Positions 21,565 through 33,416 of a stretch of 64,000 nt of DNA are shown here, piece after piece. The notes beneath the pieces are model-generated. The model was not told the origin of the DNA, did not search any database, and saw only the letters and a list, made by a program, of their open reading frames with translations. Both the position numbers and the translations under genes were made by a program. Location of the stretch: assembly GCF_954871325.1 (NCBI RefSeq), contig NC_088777.1:28063366-28127365 (forward strand), read 5' to 3'. Source of the stretch: Gordionus sp. m RMFG-2023. Its lineage: Eukaryota > Nematomorpha > Gordioida > Chordodea > Parachordodidae. The first letter of the stretch is position 1; each line of letters starts with the position of its first letter.

Positions 21565-23164
21565 AAATATAGAAACAATTTGCAATCAATTATTTAACGC
21601 CATCTATTTATTTTAATTAAAAAAGATATATAAAATTAAACTTCATATTATTCATCCCATCCCACAATGTCTTTAAAAGATATTTTCTGATGTCCTAATC
21701 AATATTTTATTGTTTTCTGTAAAATATATAATTAGCTATATGATAAAAATTACATGATTGTCTTATGATAATTGATAAAATTAGATATACTGTAAATCTA
21801 CGACATATAATATTCCAATGTTTGTATTTTGCTTTAATTTTTTTTATTTAATTTATGATTTAAGTTTATCAATAGTTTTATAATTAAATTTTATTTTTAT
21901 CATGATAAATAAATTAAAATTACTCACTTTATAAAAAAATTTATTTGATATATTATATTATTTAGTAATTATATGGATCTATTATTAATATTTATAATAG
22001 ATTTCACTTTTGTCTTAGGACTTATCTTTGGGTTATATTCCATTTCTTAAAAAACATTTTTGGTTTACTTTTTATATATAAAAATGCTTTTTTCCAAAAA
22101 TGTATAAATTATGATGAATAGTTTAATAAAAAAATATCAACTTTTACATTCTTTCTTTCAAATTATTGTTTAAGATATATGCAATTATTTTTGAGGGTCA
22201 GGAAGTAGGGGGAGGACGGAGGGGGATATATTTTATTAGCTTAAAATGATATTCACAAAAAGTGATAAATTTTTGAAGGGAAGGGGAGGGGAATTTCCCC
22301 TTGCCCCCCCCCCTCCACTGGCTACGTCTCTATATAGTTGATATTTCTCTATTATATAGAATTATTTACAAAATACTAAGCAAAATTCTACTTTTACAGA
22401 CATATTTGACAGTTAGAGAATATATTACAGTTAATATTTTAACAAATTTTACTAATCAATGCTCTTGATAATAAATATAGCAACAATTTGCATTCAATTA
22501 TTTAACGCCATCTTAAAATTAATCTTCATATTATTCATCCCACAATGTCTTTAAAAGATATTTTCTGATGTCCTTATCAATATTTTATAGTTTTCTGTAA
22601 AATATATAATTCGCTATATTGTTAAAAATTACTTGATTGTCATGTGATAATTGATAAAATTAGATATACTGTGTAAATCTACGACATATAATATTCCACT
22701 GTTTGTATTGTGCTTTAATTTTTTTATTTAATTTATGATTTAATTTTATCAATAGTTTTATAATTAAATTTTACTTTTATTAAGCTATATAAATTAAAAT
22801 TACTCACTTTATAAAAAATTAGATTTGATATATTACATTATTTAGTAATTTTATCTATTATTAATAATTATAATACATTTCATTTTTGTCTTAAGACTTA
22901 TCTTTTTCCATTTCTTAAAAAACATTTTTGGTTCACTTTTTTTATATATAAATGCTTTTTTCCAAAAATGTATAAATTATGATGAATAGTTTTATAAAAA
23001 ATATCAACTTTTATATTCTTATCAAAACATTTTTGGGGGTTAGGGAGTGGGAGGAGGACTAAGGGGGATATTTTTTATTAGCTTAAAATGATATTCACAA
23101 AAAGTGATAAATTTCTAAAAAGGGGGAAAATTTCCCCTTGTCCCCACCCCTGGCTACGCCTATG
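21565..23164. repeat. Head-to-tail duplicated arm of the 9754-23164 TIR element
   Basis: Two copies of an about 0.8-kb unit. Unit 1 is 10065-10199 continued at 21565-22330; unit 2 is 22331-23164. Shared blocks include TTGATATT.CTCTATTATAT, AATCAATGCTCTTGATAAT, CACAATGTCTTTAAAAGATA and CTACGACATATAATATTCCA. Both end in a C-tract followed by TGGCTACG. Unit 2 shows the empty target site of the LTR element. Confidence 0.8.
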
Positions 23165-23495
23165 ATTCGTAATATTAGGATTAAAGATCTTTATAACCAG
23201 TAAATTTTATATACCTGAAGTTAAATAGTCTAAGGGGAATAAATTTAATTATTAGTCCGAAATACATTAAGAGAAACTAATGAACCTTAATATTTTTTAT
23301 TATAATAATAGAAATAGTAATATAACGTAAGAATAATCTATTATGCTATTATGTCTTTTTCTGATTATAAAATGCTAATAATACCTTAATGTAAAATAAT
23401 TTAATAGATAAAAATAATTTGCTATTTGTATTTGGAAGAAATAGCTTCTTGCCTTGTTTTTTTCTCCCACACATTCATAATACCTCATTCTAGGA
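23165..23495. other. A+T-rich stretch, nothing recognised
   Basis: No gene or repeat end apart from the 8-bp duplication at its left border. It separates the large TIR element from the truncated hAT copy at 23496. Confidence 0.4.
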
Positions 23496-24018
23496 CAGGT
23501 TTGCCATGTCTCCCCCCATCAGCGGAAGACTCCCGCAATTTAGTTTACACGCAGACATCTCTCTCCCGCAAAACTACCGCAATTGGAAATCTACCGCAAT
23601 TTTTTAATTTCTCCGGCAATTTTTTTTAAAAGTATTTTAACGTTTAAATAATAATTTTGAGAGATAGTAATTGATTATTTTTATATTTTTAAAATAAATT
23701 TTAAATATTTATTCGAAAAACATGTCTAGTTTGTAAATTTCTTTCTATCGTGTTTTATTTTTATCCAATAATAAATCAACATCATTTCATTCATATAAGT
23801 CAGTACAGGGGAGTATATCAACATCGATTGCAATATAAAAATATTCTCCAAAAAAATAAATAATACAGATGCAACTACAGTTGCGGAAATCGTATACACC
23901 TATCATGTAGTTCAACATTCACAGAGCTATGTCATCACAATGTGGGTCGAACAATATAAGTGCAAACCTTACTTGTGGTAGAACAAAAATGGGCAAGGCT
24001 ATTTCAAGTGTTTTAGTA
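23496..24018 (+). mobile_element. Truncated hAT copy (CAGGGTTGCC family), 5' part
   Basis: Begins CAGGTTTGCCATGTC and matches the first about 520 bp of the copy starting at 40215 closely, including CTCCCGCAA-type subterminal repeats, ATTTATTCGAAAAACATGTC and GTGCAAACCTTACTTGTGG. It stops at GTGTTTTAGTA, where element B begins with GGGTCATTCC. The encoded part would be the transposase N-terminus (SYVITMWVEQ-like remnants) and is decayed. Confidence 0.75.
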
Positions 24019-24593
24019 GGGTCATTCCATGTCAAATCAATCACTTTTCAACCCGACCATCTCAGATTTTGTTATAATTTTGTATTTAAATTAATAAAGT
24101 ATTGTAATTGACAAATACAAAATATTAGATTCTTAACTCAATCAGAACCGGATTGGTCATTTTTCGAAAAAAATGATTTTTTAAAATTATGATAACTTTT
24201 ATATTAGATGTAGTATGTATATCTAATGTCTAATTTTATAGCCTAAATTTTTGAACCTATGTTAAAAAAATAATTTTTAGTTTATGTATTCTTTTAAATT
24301 GCGGTTAAATATTTGTAATTAATTTTTCAAAATATTAGACTAAATTTTTTTTCCAAATTTCAGATATTTTGTAAAGAGTACCAATGACTGTTCTTATAAA
24401 AAATTTTAGAGTAATTTTAGAGTAGGCCCAAAATAAATAATTAGAAAAAATCTTATTTTAAAAAAATCCGCTAGATGGCGTAAGTAGTTTATAATATCAA
24501 TTTTAACAATATAAGTCAATCTAAGAATTTTTTTTATTCCATAATGAAATATTTATCGAATAATTAATAGTAAGCATAATATTTAAAATAATT

Positions 24594-25217
24594 TTAATTA
24601 AATTTCTTTAAATTTAATTTATATATTACCATTTTAGATTTATCATTAGTTAAAGTGTAAGTTCTTCTTGCGGATATGGCCACATAACTTATATGATTTA
24701 ATACATTATTTACATTATAATATATACCAAATGGATGTAGGGTAACCTGGGAAGTGGCCCAGTTAACCTTGGACTTCATCTTGAAGTATAAAAGAGTAAT
24801 TTTCAGCAAAATCACAGATAACCAAATAATAATCTTGCTCTAAATTGTTTTTAAGATTCTGATGGAATCCATTTTGCTGATCAGTAATAAAAGCACGGCG
24901 AATCAAAATAATTTTTTTTAAAATAAGTATTTAAGAAATTTGTCAGCTGTTTGCGCTAGGGTCTCTAGACTGTTCTGTCTACAGATATCCATTGCTTGAA
25001 CTTTATCCTGTATATATCATGTGCAATTAATAAATTTTCTAATTTAGCCCTTAATGCTTGGTCCCCATAACATTCGCCAAAATAATAGGCGGACATAGGA
25101 GGATTGCTGAAAATATGTCTTTGTAAGTCTTTATCTCAAAATCTGAAATTGCTATCTATTATTAGCAACTTATGGATTAGGCAGACACAAACCGAGTGAG
25201 TGCCACTTGAACCTGGC
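24594..25217 (-). pseudogene. Element B protein, central block
   Basis: On the minus strand from about 25210: LPGSSGTHSVCVCLIHKLL (a CxC..H block of the family), then IKFKQWISVDRT (about 24985), then a decayed ENYSFILQDEVQ-like stretch, then WATSQVTLHPFGIYYNVNN (about 24755). These line up with QWLSVDRT and the QDEVQ..HW / HPFV..YY block of element A at 1757-2070. Frame changes and stops make it non-functional. The C-terminal HGK..DGIGGT block is not seen between here and the left TIR. Confidence 0.6.
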
Positions 25218-25712
25218 AGCAATTTTTAGGGCGCAATGAGGCGAATTTTAAAAATCCGATTTTAAAAGAAGAGTAGATAGCTTTAAAATTTATATAGATT
25301 TCTTTTAAATTATTAAGAATTAACCATTTTTGAACATAAATTCTTTCATCATATTCACTTATAGAAAGGCAATCTTTTTTCTGGGCAGTAAATAGAAACT
25401 ATTTACAACGTCAAATTCAGGCTTGTTAACTGATCTTTTTAAAACAATCGAATCACGATCTTTTCAAAAAAAGATGATCGAAATCCAGGATCGACCTTTT
25501 TTTAAAAAAAAAGATCGGGATCACCATCTTTTTTTCTATTTAAATTTCTGAAGGAAATTTCTGACCGATGAATTAACTAATATATGTTATAAATTTATTG
25601 TAATTGAATAATAATATAATATAACCGATGCAAAATTAACCAATATAAAAATAAATTAAATATGGTAGAAATTTATTGTAATTGAATAATAAATATAACA
25701 ATTATAATATAT

Positions 25713-27907
25713 TTATTTATAATTAAAATTAGCTTTTAATAATAAAATTTTTTCTAAATTATCATCATTTAAACATCCGCGTCTTTCATTTAGAACATGT
25801 TTAGCTTTACTAAACAAGCGCTCCACAGGAGCGGGTGTATTATATTCAATAAATATTTTTTTAAAATTAATATAAGTATTAAAAATATTTATGGAATCAT
25901 CATTCGAATAAAAAAATTTTTTTACGGAACAAGCATTTTGTACAGTATTTTCCCCCAAAAAAGCATCAATGTCATTTATACATTCATTTGAGGTATCCGC
26001 ATATGGTTGTTCCTGCATATTTTCCAAATGGGCAACTATTTCTTTTACCATCATATTTTGTGGCAGATTAATATAAGGTCAATTAAGTTTAAATTTAGGG
26101 TGAATCATGGCTGCCAAAATGTTACTGTCTTTATACAATGAAGGAAATCTATATTATGAAATGATAATTAATTTATTATTAAATAAGTGTACATTTTATT
26201 CATATAAATCAAATCAAGTATCTGCAAAACTTAACCCTTTTAAATTTTACAGTCAAGTCTGGCACATCATTCGTATGGTATTTATTTATATTTGGGTCAT
26301 ATCATAAATATTGAAATGTAAACTTAATACTTAATATACAAAGAAATTAACATTGTAATTTATTTACAAAGAATATTAATCAAAATATTAGCTTAAAATT
26401 CAAATAATCTAATAAATTTTTTGTGTCTTCAAAGGCCCATTAATATTTTACTAGATATCAGAGGTTTAGTAGAACTGGCCTGATAATATAAAATAATTGC
26501 ATAAAAAAATATTACCTTTTATCAATACCTCTAAGAACACTATCTACAAGGGGCTGACAATACCGCAGGCAGCTAAATTTCGTTAATTTATCTATCAATA
26601 TCGATAGAACGGGAGTTAGATATCCCTGCTCTATATTATCCTCCCGTTCCAAGATTTTTAACGAGATCGCCAAAGGTTCCATAACCTATAAAATTTAAAT
26701 TTATTTAGAGAATATCATTGTATTACTGTTGCATACTCTTTAACAAAAAAACATTCCTCTTGCCTAAACATTGCAAATCCAATTTGATCACCTACTTGTT
26801 CTACTTCTGAAAACTTTTCAGCATCTTATCTATTAATTTCATGGATTGGTAATAAGAATTCCATCTTGTCTTGTTGGGAGCTATTAAATATCTTCACAAT
26901 TTCTCCAAAAAAATATCCGCCATTTTTGACGACATATTTTGTTTATTAACTAAAGCAAAACATTTTGCAAAAGTGGATCTAGATATTCGTTTATAGTTGA
27001 GATCACTATCTGCCATCTCCGCATCTGTTATTGCAATAAGGTTAAGATTATGGCAACAACAACGTTGATGTTTTGGTAGGCTGATAGTAGGAATAATTGG
27101 GTCATCAACGGATAATATGTCATCCAAATTTATCAATTCCATATCCTCACTACTATCTTCTTCATTTTCTCCAAAAACTCTAGGAAAAATTAATTTATTT
27201 AAATATTTTTTGCTAAATATAAATATTACTTAAATGCCTTGACAAAGTTGGTTCCATGTTCAGTCACCATCTGCACCACCTTATTATGAATGTTATAGAA
27301 CTTGTGGATACCCATGATTTCGTTGGCTAAAACATCATATGTTTGCCTCCCAATTATCCTCCTCAGTGGCAAAGCGGCTGACCTTCTCTTGAGGGTTAAC
27401 GGATCCAGCCAATGCAGTAAGTCCAATAAAAGCCCTAATAAAATAAACATATAAAATTCATATAAATATAATATACCTTCGATGACCACTCCAACAATCA
27501 GCAGTGGTGCATACATAAGAAACTTCAGACAAATCACTTATAAGATTTGTCGTCATATAAGAGAAGGAAGTAGATATCTTGTTGCCCAGTGTTTGGCGAC
27601 AAATAATTTTTGTCGCAGGAGAAAAAGTTTTAATCATTTTTTCAAATGAAAGATCATCAACCAGAGACAGTGGTTGGAAGGTGTCAATAATAAAATCCAT
27701 GATAACCTTGTCTGCTGTTTTTTGCGATACAGCTGGAATGTTTAGATTGTTAAAATTTAATTTAGATTGCCTGGATTTGCAACCAGAATCACTTTGGTTT
27801 TGCAGTGATATATTTTTTTGTGTAGAGTATTCGTTGAAGTGTTTGGTAATCTCATTTTTAAATTCACTGTGCTTTTTCTTTATAAAAGAAAAAATAGTAT
27901 GTATCAA
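25713..27907 (-). pseudogene. hAT transposase, several exons
   Basis: Minus-strand blocks in order: KTADKVIMDFIIDTFQPLSL (about 27700); VCTTADCWSGHRRYI with the first catalytic Asp (about 27490); KVVQMVTEHGTNFVKAF (about 27240), where most hATs have VTDNG, so the second acidic residue is Glu here; KHQRCCCHNLNLIA (about 27040), the 'C.aH.LNLi' helix; FAMFRQEECFFVKEY (about 26750); VMEPLAISLKILERE and GYLTPVLSIL (about 26600-26690); and the dimerisation block TPAPVERLFSKAKHVLNERR (about 25800) ending LLLKANFNYK. Short A+T-rich gaps with GT/AG borders separate several blocks. A closely related dimerisation block lies at the right edge of the window. Confidence 0.7.
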
Positions 27908-28029
27908 ATTTCGATGAAAATAACTTCTCCTGAATCAAATTTCATTTTTAAAATTTTATATGGAAATTTAAAGTTAAAAAAAACAATGTACAGGCTGAAT
28001 GTAAAACCTATATAAACAAAAAAATGATA

Positions 28030-28455
28030 AAGGGTTCAACACAAATTTTGTTAAACATATTAAAATATATTATTTAATTTATCTATGGTTAAAAAAGGTT
28101 CATATAGGTTATTTTAAATTTTAAGTTTACAATATTGTCTTTGTCTATCATTATTAAAAGTTGCCCAAGATGATATGGGCTAAAGATTTTGATAAAATAT
28201 TTTCCTATATGTGAATATATTTAGCCTTTTTGGTATTTAAGAACTATGGATTAAGGGTTCAACAAATTTTGTTAAACATATTAAAGTATGTTTTATTAGT
28301 GGTTAAAAGGGGGTAAGTTATCTTAAAAATTTAAGTTTACAATATTGTCTATCATTATTAAAAGTTGCCCAAGATGATATGGGACAAAGATTTTGATAAA
28401 GTATTTTCCTATTATGAATATAATGAGGCTTTTTGTCATTTAAGAACTTATGGAT
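28030..28455. repeat. Tandem duplication, about 215-220 bp unit
   Basis: Two head-to-tail copies sharing GGGTTCAACA.AAATTTTGTT, AAGTTTACAATATTGTCT and AAAAGTTGCCCAAGATGATA. The second copy borders an open frame of 70 codons on the plus strand that I do not recognise. The array lies upstream of the transposase exons in the hAT 25418-29600. Confidence 0.75.
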
Positions 28456-29646
28456 TGAGTCAAATGATACAAAAAATACTTTCAATTCAAAATATATTAT
28501 TAAAAAAAGCCCTAAAAATGTTGTCAAGAGGATTATATAATCAAGCTCAAACTGAAACTATAATACTAATTGATTAGATTTAACATATTATAATAAAGAA
28601 ATAATAGAATAGATATTTATTTTTCTTTTGGTGAAACATTGCTAAGTTCAATACAAATAACATTGAACTGGATGTTTTAATTATATTAAAGTCAAAATAC
28701 ATTATAAAGGCTTAATTATTAGTTATTACACATCCATTTATTATAAATACTCTTCTTTTGATAATTAAACTAATATAATAGTAATATTAAAAAATAAATG
28801 CCTAATTATTATATATAAATAACAAAACCAAGATTAATTCTTCATCAAATATTTATTAATTATACTGTATCTAATTATTCATTATTTTTATAAAGAATCT
28901 GTATCTAGATTCTATTTCTGTAGGACCTGTTCAACTCAGGAATGTAATAAATTAAATTTAAACATGTTGACATTAAGATTATCAAATAAAAAAATTTAAA
29001 AGAATTACATGTAAATGTCTCTTTAGGTTCGAGGATGATATTTTGGAAGATAATATTATCTTCTTACAGAGACAGCATTTGGTGCTAATCATATTATAAG
29101 AGTTGCTTTCATCCATTTCACATTAATTTCAAAAATGGTAAAAGATTCTCATTCTCACTTATATATGCTGTTACATCAATAGTAGAAGCAATAGAATCTT
29201 CTAAATCTATAATGGACATTTATATTTACCTATTAAAATAAATATTAATATATTATTATAAATTTATATTAAATAACTTGTAAGAGCTCTAAATCTCGTA
29301 AAATTTAGGAAATGAATAAATATATCTATAAAATAAATGGTGGAATGGAAGTTGATAAAATATAAAGATAGATATTTTTTTAAAAAATAATATTTTAATT
29401 TAATTTTCAAAATTTTTATTTTATTTATTCCTTTTTAAGTAAAAAAAATAATTTTTAAAAAGACCGGGATCGAATTTTAAACAAAATGATCTCGATCTCG
29501 ATCCTCAATTTAAGTCAGAATCATAAATCTCGTAAAATTGACAAATTTGCGATCGAATCCAGGATCGTCAATCTTTTGATTCGATCGTTTAACAACTCTG
29601 GTCAAATGTGCTTTGATCTATGGTTTTACCTGCCTTGGGATTAAGT

Positions 29647-30017
29647 TTAAAGAATCCCCTTTTGACCAAGAATGAATTTTGAATTACGGATCATATAAAA
29701 CGAAGCGTTAAATTGTTTTTTAATTTTGTGAATGCTCCAATTTGGAGGTAATGTCGTTAGTAATTGATATTTTTGTGTTTTAGACACTAATGGATAATTA
29801 TTTTTAATATAAATAATCAAATCGTCGCTACCATTTGTATTCATCTTGGTTGAAGAATTTTGCCAATATCTTTTGAAAGTCTGCTAAGCTTTTTCTTGAG
29901 ATATCCTTTTTCTCTTAGTCTCTATTTTATTGGAGAATGCCCCATTTGATTTAAAGTAGAATTTAAGGATTCGAAAAAAAGTGTAGGAGTTGCCCATTGT
30001 CGTTATTAATTGGACTA
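29647..30017 (-). pseudogene. Element B protein, block with LLTTLPPNWS motif
   Basis: The minus-strand frame 29844-29647 reads MNTNGSDDLIIYIKNNYPLV and then QKYQLLTTLPPNWSIHKI followed by FNASFYMIRNSKFIL. The 'LLT..P..WSi..i...F..s.ymir' block is the segment preceding the PGKKD motif in this family. Upstream, 29870-30010 reads FFESLNSTLNQMGHSPIK, another family block, in a shifted frame. The block is continuous with 39291-39575 once the insertion 30018-39322 is discounted. Confidence 0.6.
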
Positions 30018-30529
30018 GTAGATAGCCCGTTAAAAATGACGGAGAATGAGAATTTTATTCGTTTTTTTTAAGAAAGATGTTACATTTTATTTAAAAATCA
30101 TATGCAATTTATATTATTTTTAAACCCCCTCCCCATTTAGGTCAAGTCCAACCAATGTCATTGAGTCAAACCCATTAGGACTAAGAGTGAAAACTATTTT
30201 TTGAGTCAAAATATATATTTAAATGAGCTTTTACCCAATATCAAAATTCTTTTAAATATATTACTGATACATAAGACTAACATTTAACATTAAAAAATTT
30301 CAAGCCAGGTCCAAGCTCATAATATTTGGAAAAAATTTCCAAGCGTCTATAATTTAAAAAAAAAATTCTCAACCCATAATAATTTTGAAAATTTTTTCCT
30401 AGCCCGGTGTAGGATTGTGAAATCAATACTCATTGTAGTTTCAATACCGTATGGATATTATCATTGTAGATACAATACCGTAGTGATATTTTGGTATTGT
30501 AGAATCAGTACCGTATTGATTTTTAAGAT

Positions 30530-30895
30530 ATGTTTTCATCGCTTCAAATAAATCGGCGGCCATTAAAATTGTAAAATATCTATTCATTATATAGTTTTCA
30601 TCGTTTCAAATATATTGGGGGCCATTAAAATTTTAAAATATTTATTATTATATATTTATTCATCGCTTCAAATATATTTAGGGCCATTAAAATTTTAAAA
30701 TAAATATTATTATATATTTATTCATCGCTTCAAATATATTGGCGGCCATTAAAATTATAAAATATTTTTTATTATATATATTCTTCATCGCTTCAAATAT
30801 AATGGCGGCCATTAAAATTATAAAATATATTTTATTATATATATTTTTCATCGCTTCAAAAATATTGGCGGCCATTTTCGATTTGTAAAAATTTT
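30530..30895. repeat. Tandem repeat, about 62-bp unit, six copies
   Basis: Units built on TTCATCGCTTCAAATATATT and GGCGGCCATTAAAATT, followed by an A+T run, starting near 30535, 30597, 30660, 30721, 30784 and 30847. Located just inside the left subterminal region of the Ginger element. The GGCGGCC core is the only G+C-rich part. The minus-strand frame through it (MAANIFEAMKN...) is a by-product of the 62-bp period and not a gene. Confidence 0.85.
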
Positions 30896-31004
30896 TTAAA
30901 ATAGATTTTAAATGATTATATAAATGATTTTCTATTCTTTTATATAATTTTTTAAGGGAGTTTATTTATTTTACAATTCCTATATAAATTTTATTTGTTT
31001 AATA

Positions 31005-31400
31005 TATACAAGTTTTCTTCGTACATCATATTATTGAAATCTCAAGCCTTAAAATTTTAATAGACAAAAGTAAGCTAATCACAAACAAATAAGGGTTTCT
31101 ATTACGTCAAAGGATCTCAATCACTCACTCTGATTAATCATTTCCTCTTGGCTTCTTAAAATCGTCATTTTATTTATTAGATGTATATATAATTATTGCA
31201 GAAAATTTTAAATAAATAAAATGTATACAAATTTTCTTCATACATCGTATTATTGGAATCTCAAGCCTTAAAATTTTAATAGACAAAAGTAAGCAAATCA
31301 CAAACAAATAAGGTTTTCTATTATGTCAAAGCATCTCAATCACTATCTATCACTCTGATTAATCATTTATTCTTGGCCTCTTAAAATCGTCATCTTAGTA
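31005..31400. repeat. Tandem duplication, about 195-bp unit
   Basis: Two copies, from about 31005 and 31215, sharing CAAGCCTTAAAATTTTAATA, GACAAAAGTAAGC.AATCACA and CACTCTGATTAATCATTT. Non-coding, inside the Ginger element downstream of its OTU domain. Confidence 0.8.
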
Positions 31401-31697
31401 GCTGATTAAAATTTAACACTTATATTTATGGAATACAAAATTTTTTATACAGATATAAAATTAAATTTAAAATCAAATCTTAATGTTTAAATTATTCTTT
31501 TAAACTGAAACAACTATTTTTGTTTGTATATATATATTTTATTGCAATAATATTTAAACTGGCTGATTTCTTAATACTATTTAAATAAAAAGGATATAAA
31601 TAATTTTATTTCAAAAAAACAAGAAAAATATTATAAAAAGAAAATATATCCCAAAAAAGGAAACATAATTATCACAAAAAATTGAGTGTATATTACA

Positions 31698-32078
31698 CTA
31701 TAATCGATTAAAATGATCTGAAGATGCATTTATCAAATATATATTTAAATTAATATTTTTATTCAGTCCATTTTTGATAATGCAGAATATGTAATATATT
31801 TCATTTCCATTTTTACAATAAATAATAATTGGCGTCTGGAAAATAGCAGATGATACGATATCTAATTCATACGCCCACGTTCCAAGTTGATGTTTTTTTG
31901 TATCAACCAAATGTTTTATTATGTCCTTCCCCATAAAATCAGTAAAAATATCATTATTTTCCAACAGCATCATATAAGAGATTATAGATCCTCTTATAAT
32001 TGCATGGTGATCCTCGCTGCCTGTGATCTCTTTTCTCAAGCAGCGATTCGGACATTTTTCCACCCTTTCTATCCGCAC
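31698..32078 (-). pseudogene. OTU-like cysteine protease domain, C-terminal to the Ginger integrase
   Basis: A 126-codon frame matching the back half of an OTU (ovarian tumour) fold: GSEDHHAIIRGSIISYMMLL (helix after the catalytic Cys region), HLVDTKKHQLGTWAYELDIV (W/E/I helix of OTU, 'WG...Ei.A.s'), FQTPIIIYC, and NIYLINASSDHFNRL with the catalytic His in DHF. The segment expected just before, with the catalytic D-G-x-C, would lie at the junction with the integrase tail and is not clearly preserved. OTU enzymes cleave ubiquitin chains; such domains have been described in Ginger-type and related transposons. Partner: the integrase directly upstream on the same strand. Confidence 0.6.
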
Positions 32079-32098
32079 GTCGTGAGTTCCAGATCAGG

Positions 32099-32596
32099 AC
32101 CTGTTGCCTGACTTCATAAGGGATTTTATCCTTTTGCCTTTTTTGATAATCCCTTTTTTGTCTATCTTGGGCAACAAGTATATTTTCTTTTGCCCTTTTC
32201 CATACGACTGATAGGCTCATTATTCTTTCTAATAATTCACTCTCAAAGTCATTCTCAATATTATTATTGATTTCAATAACAATATCTGGCTCAATTTTCG
32301 AATTTCTGATGGCAGCTTTGCGTTCAGACCATACATCATATAAAATGGGGTGAATCCTGTAGATTTGTGGACACTGGTTTGCATTGCAAATAATACACCC
32401 AGAAGAACCTTGCCCATAGTGTTTGATCATCACTCAAAACCTTTAACATTAAATTTTGAATAGTACGATTATTCCTTTCTGTCAACCCATTAGCTTGAGG
32501 ATGATATGCACTGCAAATGCGTTTCTCCGTCCCTGTCATTTTATGTAATCTCGTGGCCATTTAATTCACAAACTCTCTTGATCATTGATTTGTATC
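32099..32596 (-). pseudogene. Ginger integrase segment, left copy of a duplicated stretch
   Basis: About 498 bp nearly the same as 37136-37640. It encodes HKMTGTEKRICSAYHPQANG followed by LTERNNRTIQN, the third catalytic block of a DDE integrase (HPQxNGLxERxNRT, with the Glu), then KSTGFTPFYMMYGL, and a basic tail leading into the OTU domain. The left copy is joined to OTU and the right copy to the integrase N-terminus, with element 32597-37135 between them. Confidence 0.75.
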
Positions 32597-32814
32597 AGGT
32601 CCATGAAGTTGGCCCCACAATTTTTGATTTTCAATGGTTTATCAGTTGGTGTGATTAGTACTCGATTTGTACAGTTTTCAGTTCGATTTGTACCATCACC
32701 GTTTTTGAGATATTCAAAGAACAAAATGGGGGGGGGGGGGAACTTCACGACAGCCCCCCAACTTTTGAACTTAAAAATAAAAAATGAATAGGTCGATAAT
32801 TTGTACCGATTGAG

Positions 32815-33416
32815 GCATCATTAGGAAAAGAAAAAAATTCTCTACCGTTGTACGTTAAAAAATATTTAAAAAAATAAATTTTGAGTGTTTTTTATTTTTG
32901 GCGCCATATCTTTAACGGTCAATACCTGGAAAACGGTAATAGTACAAATCGTGTTTGAAACGATACAAATCGGGTACAAATCAATCCCGTTTTAAAAATT
33001 TAAAAAATCTCAAATTTTAAATATCGGGGGGGGGGGGGCTAACTTCACGCTATAATATAAGGTTTAAAATTTGATTTCTGAAATAAATAATGAAGATAAA
33101 GCTTAATTTGAGGCATCATTAGGAAGAGAAAAATATTTTCTACCGTTTTACGTTAAAAAATTTTTCAAAAAATAAATTTTGAGTGTTTTTTATTTTTGGC
33201 GCCATATCTTTAACGGTCAATAGCTGGAAAACGGTAATAGTACAAATCGAGTTTGAAACGGTACAAATCGGGTTCAAATCAATCCCGTTTTAAAAATTTG
33301 AAAAATCTCAAATTTTGAATATCGGGGGGGGGGGCTAACTTCATGTGATAATATAAGGTTTAAAATTTGATTTCCGAAATAAATAATGAAGATAGCTTAA
33401 TTTGAGGCATCATTAG
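32815..33416. repeat. Tandem repeat, about 300-bp unit, two copies
   Basis: Two head-to-tail units, each with TGAGGCATCATTAGGAA.AG, TTTTTGGCGCCATATCTTTA, ACGGTCAATA, TGGAAAACGGTAATAGTACA and a run of 9-12 G followed by CTAACTTCA. A third, partial and inverted version stands at 36807-36960. Part of the G-tract element. Confidence 0.8.

Larger units (their letters stand above)
9754..23164. mobile_element. hAT-like TIR element without transposase, enlarged by nested insertions
   Basis: The ends are CATAGGCGTAGCCA at 9754 and TGGCTACGCCTATG ending at 23164, a 14-bp perfect inverted pair followed by G/C tracts on the inner side. The flanks are AGTCGTAA (9746-9753) and ATTCGTAA (23165-23172), an 8-bp duplication with one mismatch, as for hAT. 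Without the Ty3/gypsy insertion (10200-21564) the element would be about 2 kb. It has no transposase of its own. Internally, 22331-23164 repeats 21565-22330 with the adjacent 10065-10199, so it contains a head-to-tail duplicated arm, including an extra inner terminus, TGGCTACGTCTCTA, at 22318. Confidence 0.75.
25418..29600 (-). mobile_element. hAT element (CAGRSTTGTTAA family) inside element B
   Basis: A 4183-bp element with termini CAGGCTTGTTAACTGATC on the left and, on the reverse strand at the right, CAGAGTTGTTAAACGATC. The flanks are GTCAAATT (25410-25417) and GTCAAATG (29601-29608), an 8-bp duplication with one mismatch. Both subterminal regions are packed with GATC-containing words (GATCTTTT, GGATCG, CGATCC). 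It encodes a transposase on the minus strand (25713-27907) and has a tandemly duplicated 220-bp segment near 28030-28455. Confidence 0.85.

Noticed and set aside
25713-26054. Possible host gene at 25713-26054 (minus).
   Set aside because: It contains the hAT dimerisation signature and lies between the two ends of a hAT element.
30687-30875. Open frame of 62 codons on the minus strand with MAANIFEAMKN repeats.
   Set aside because: It is produced by the 62-bp tandem array and has no independent support.
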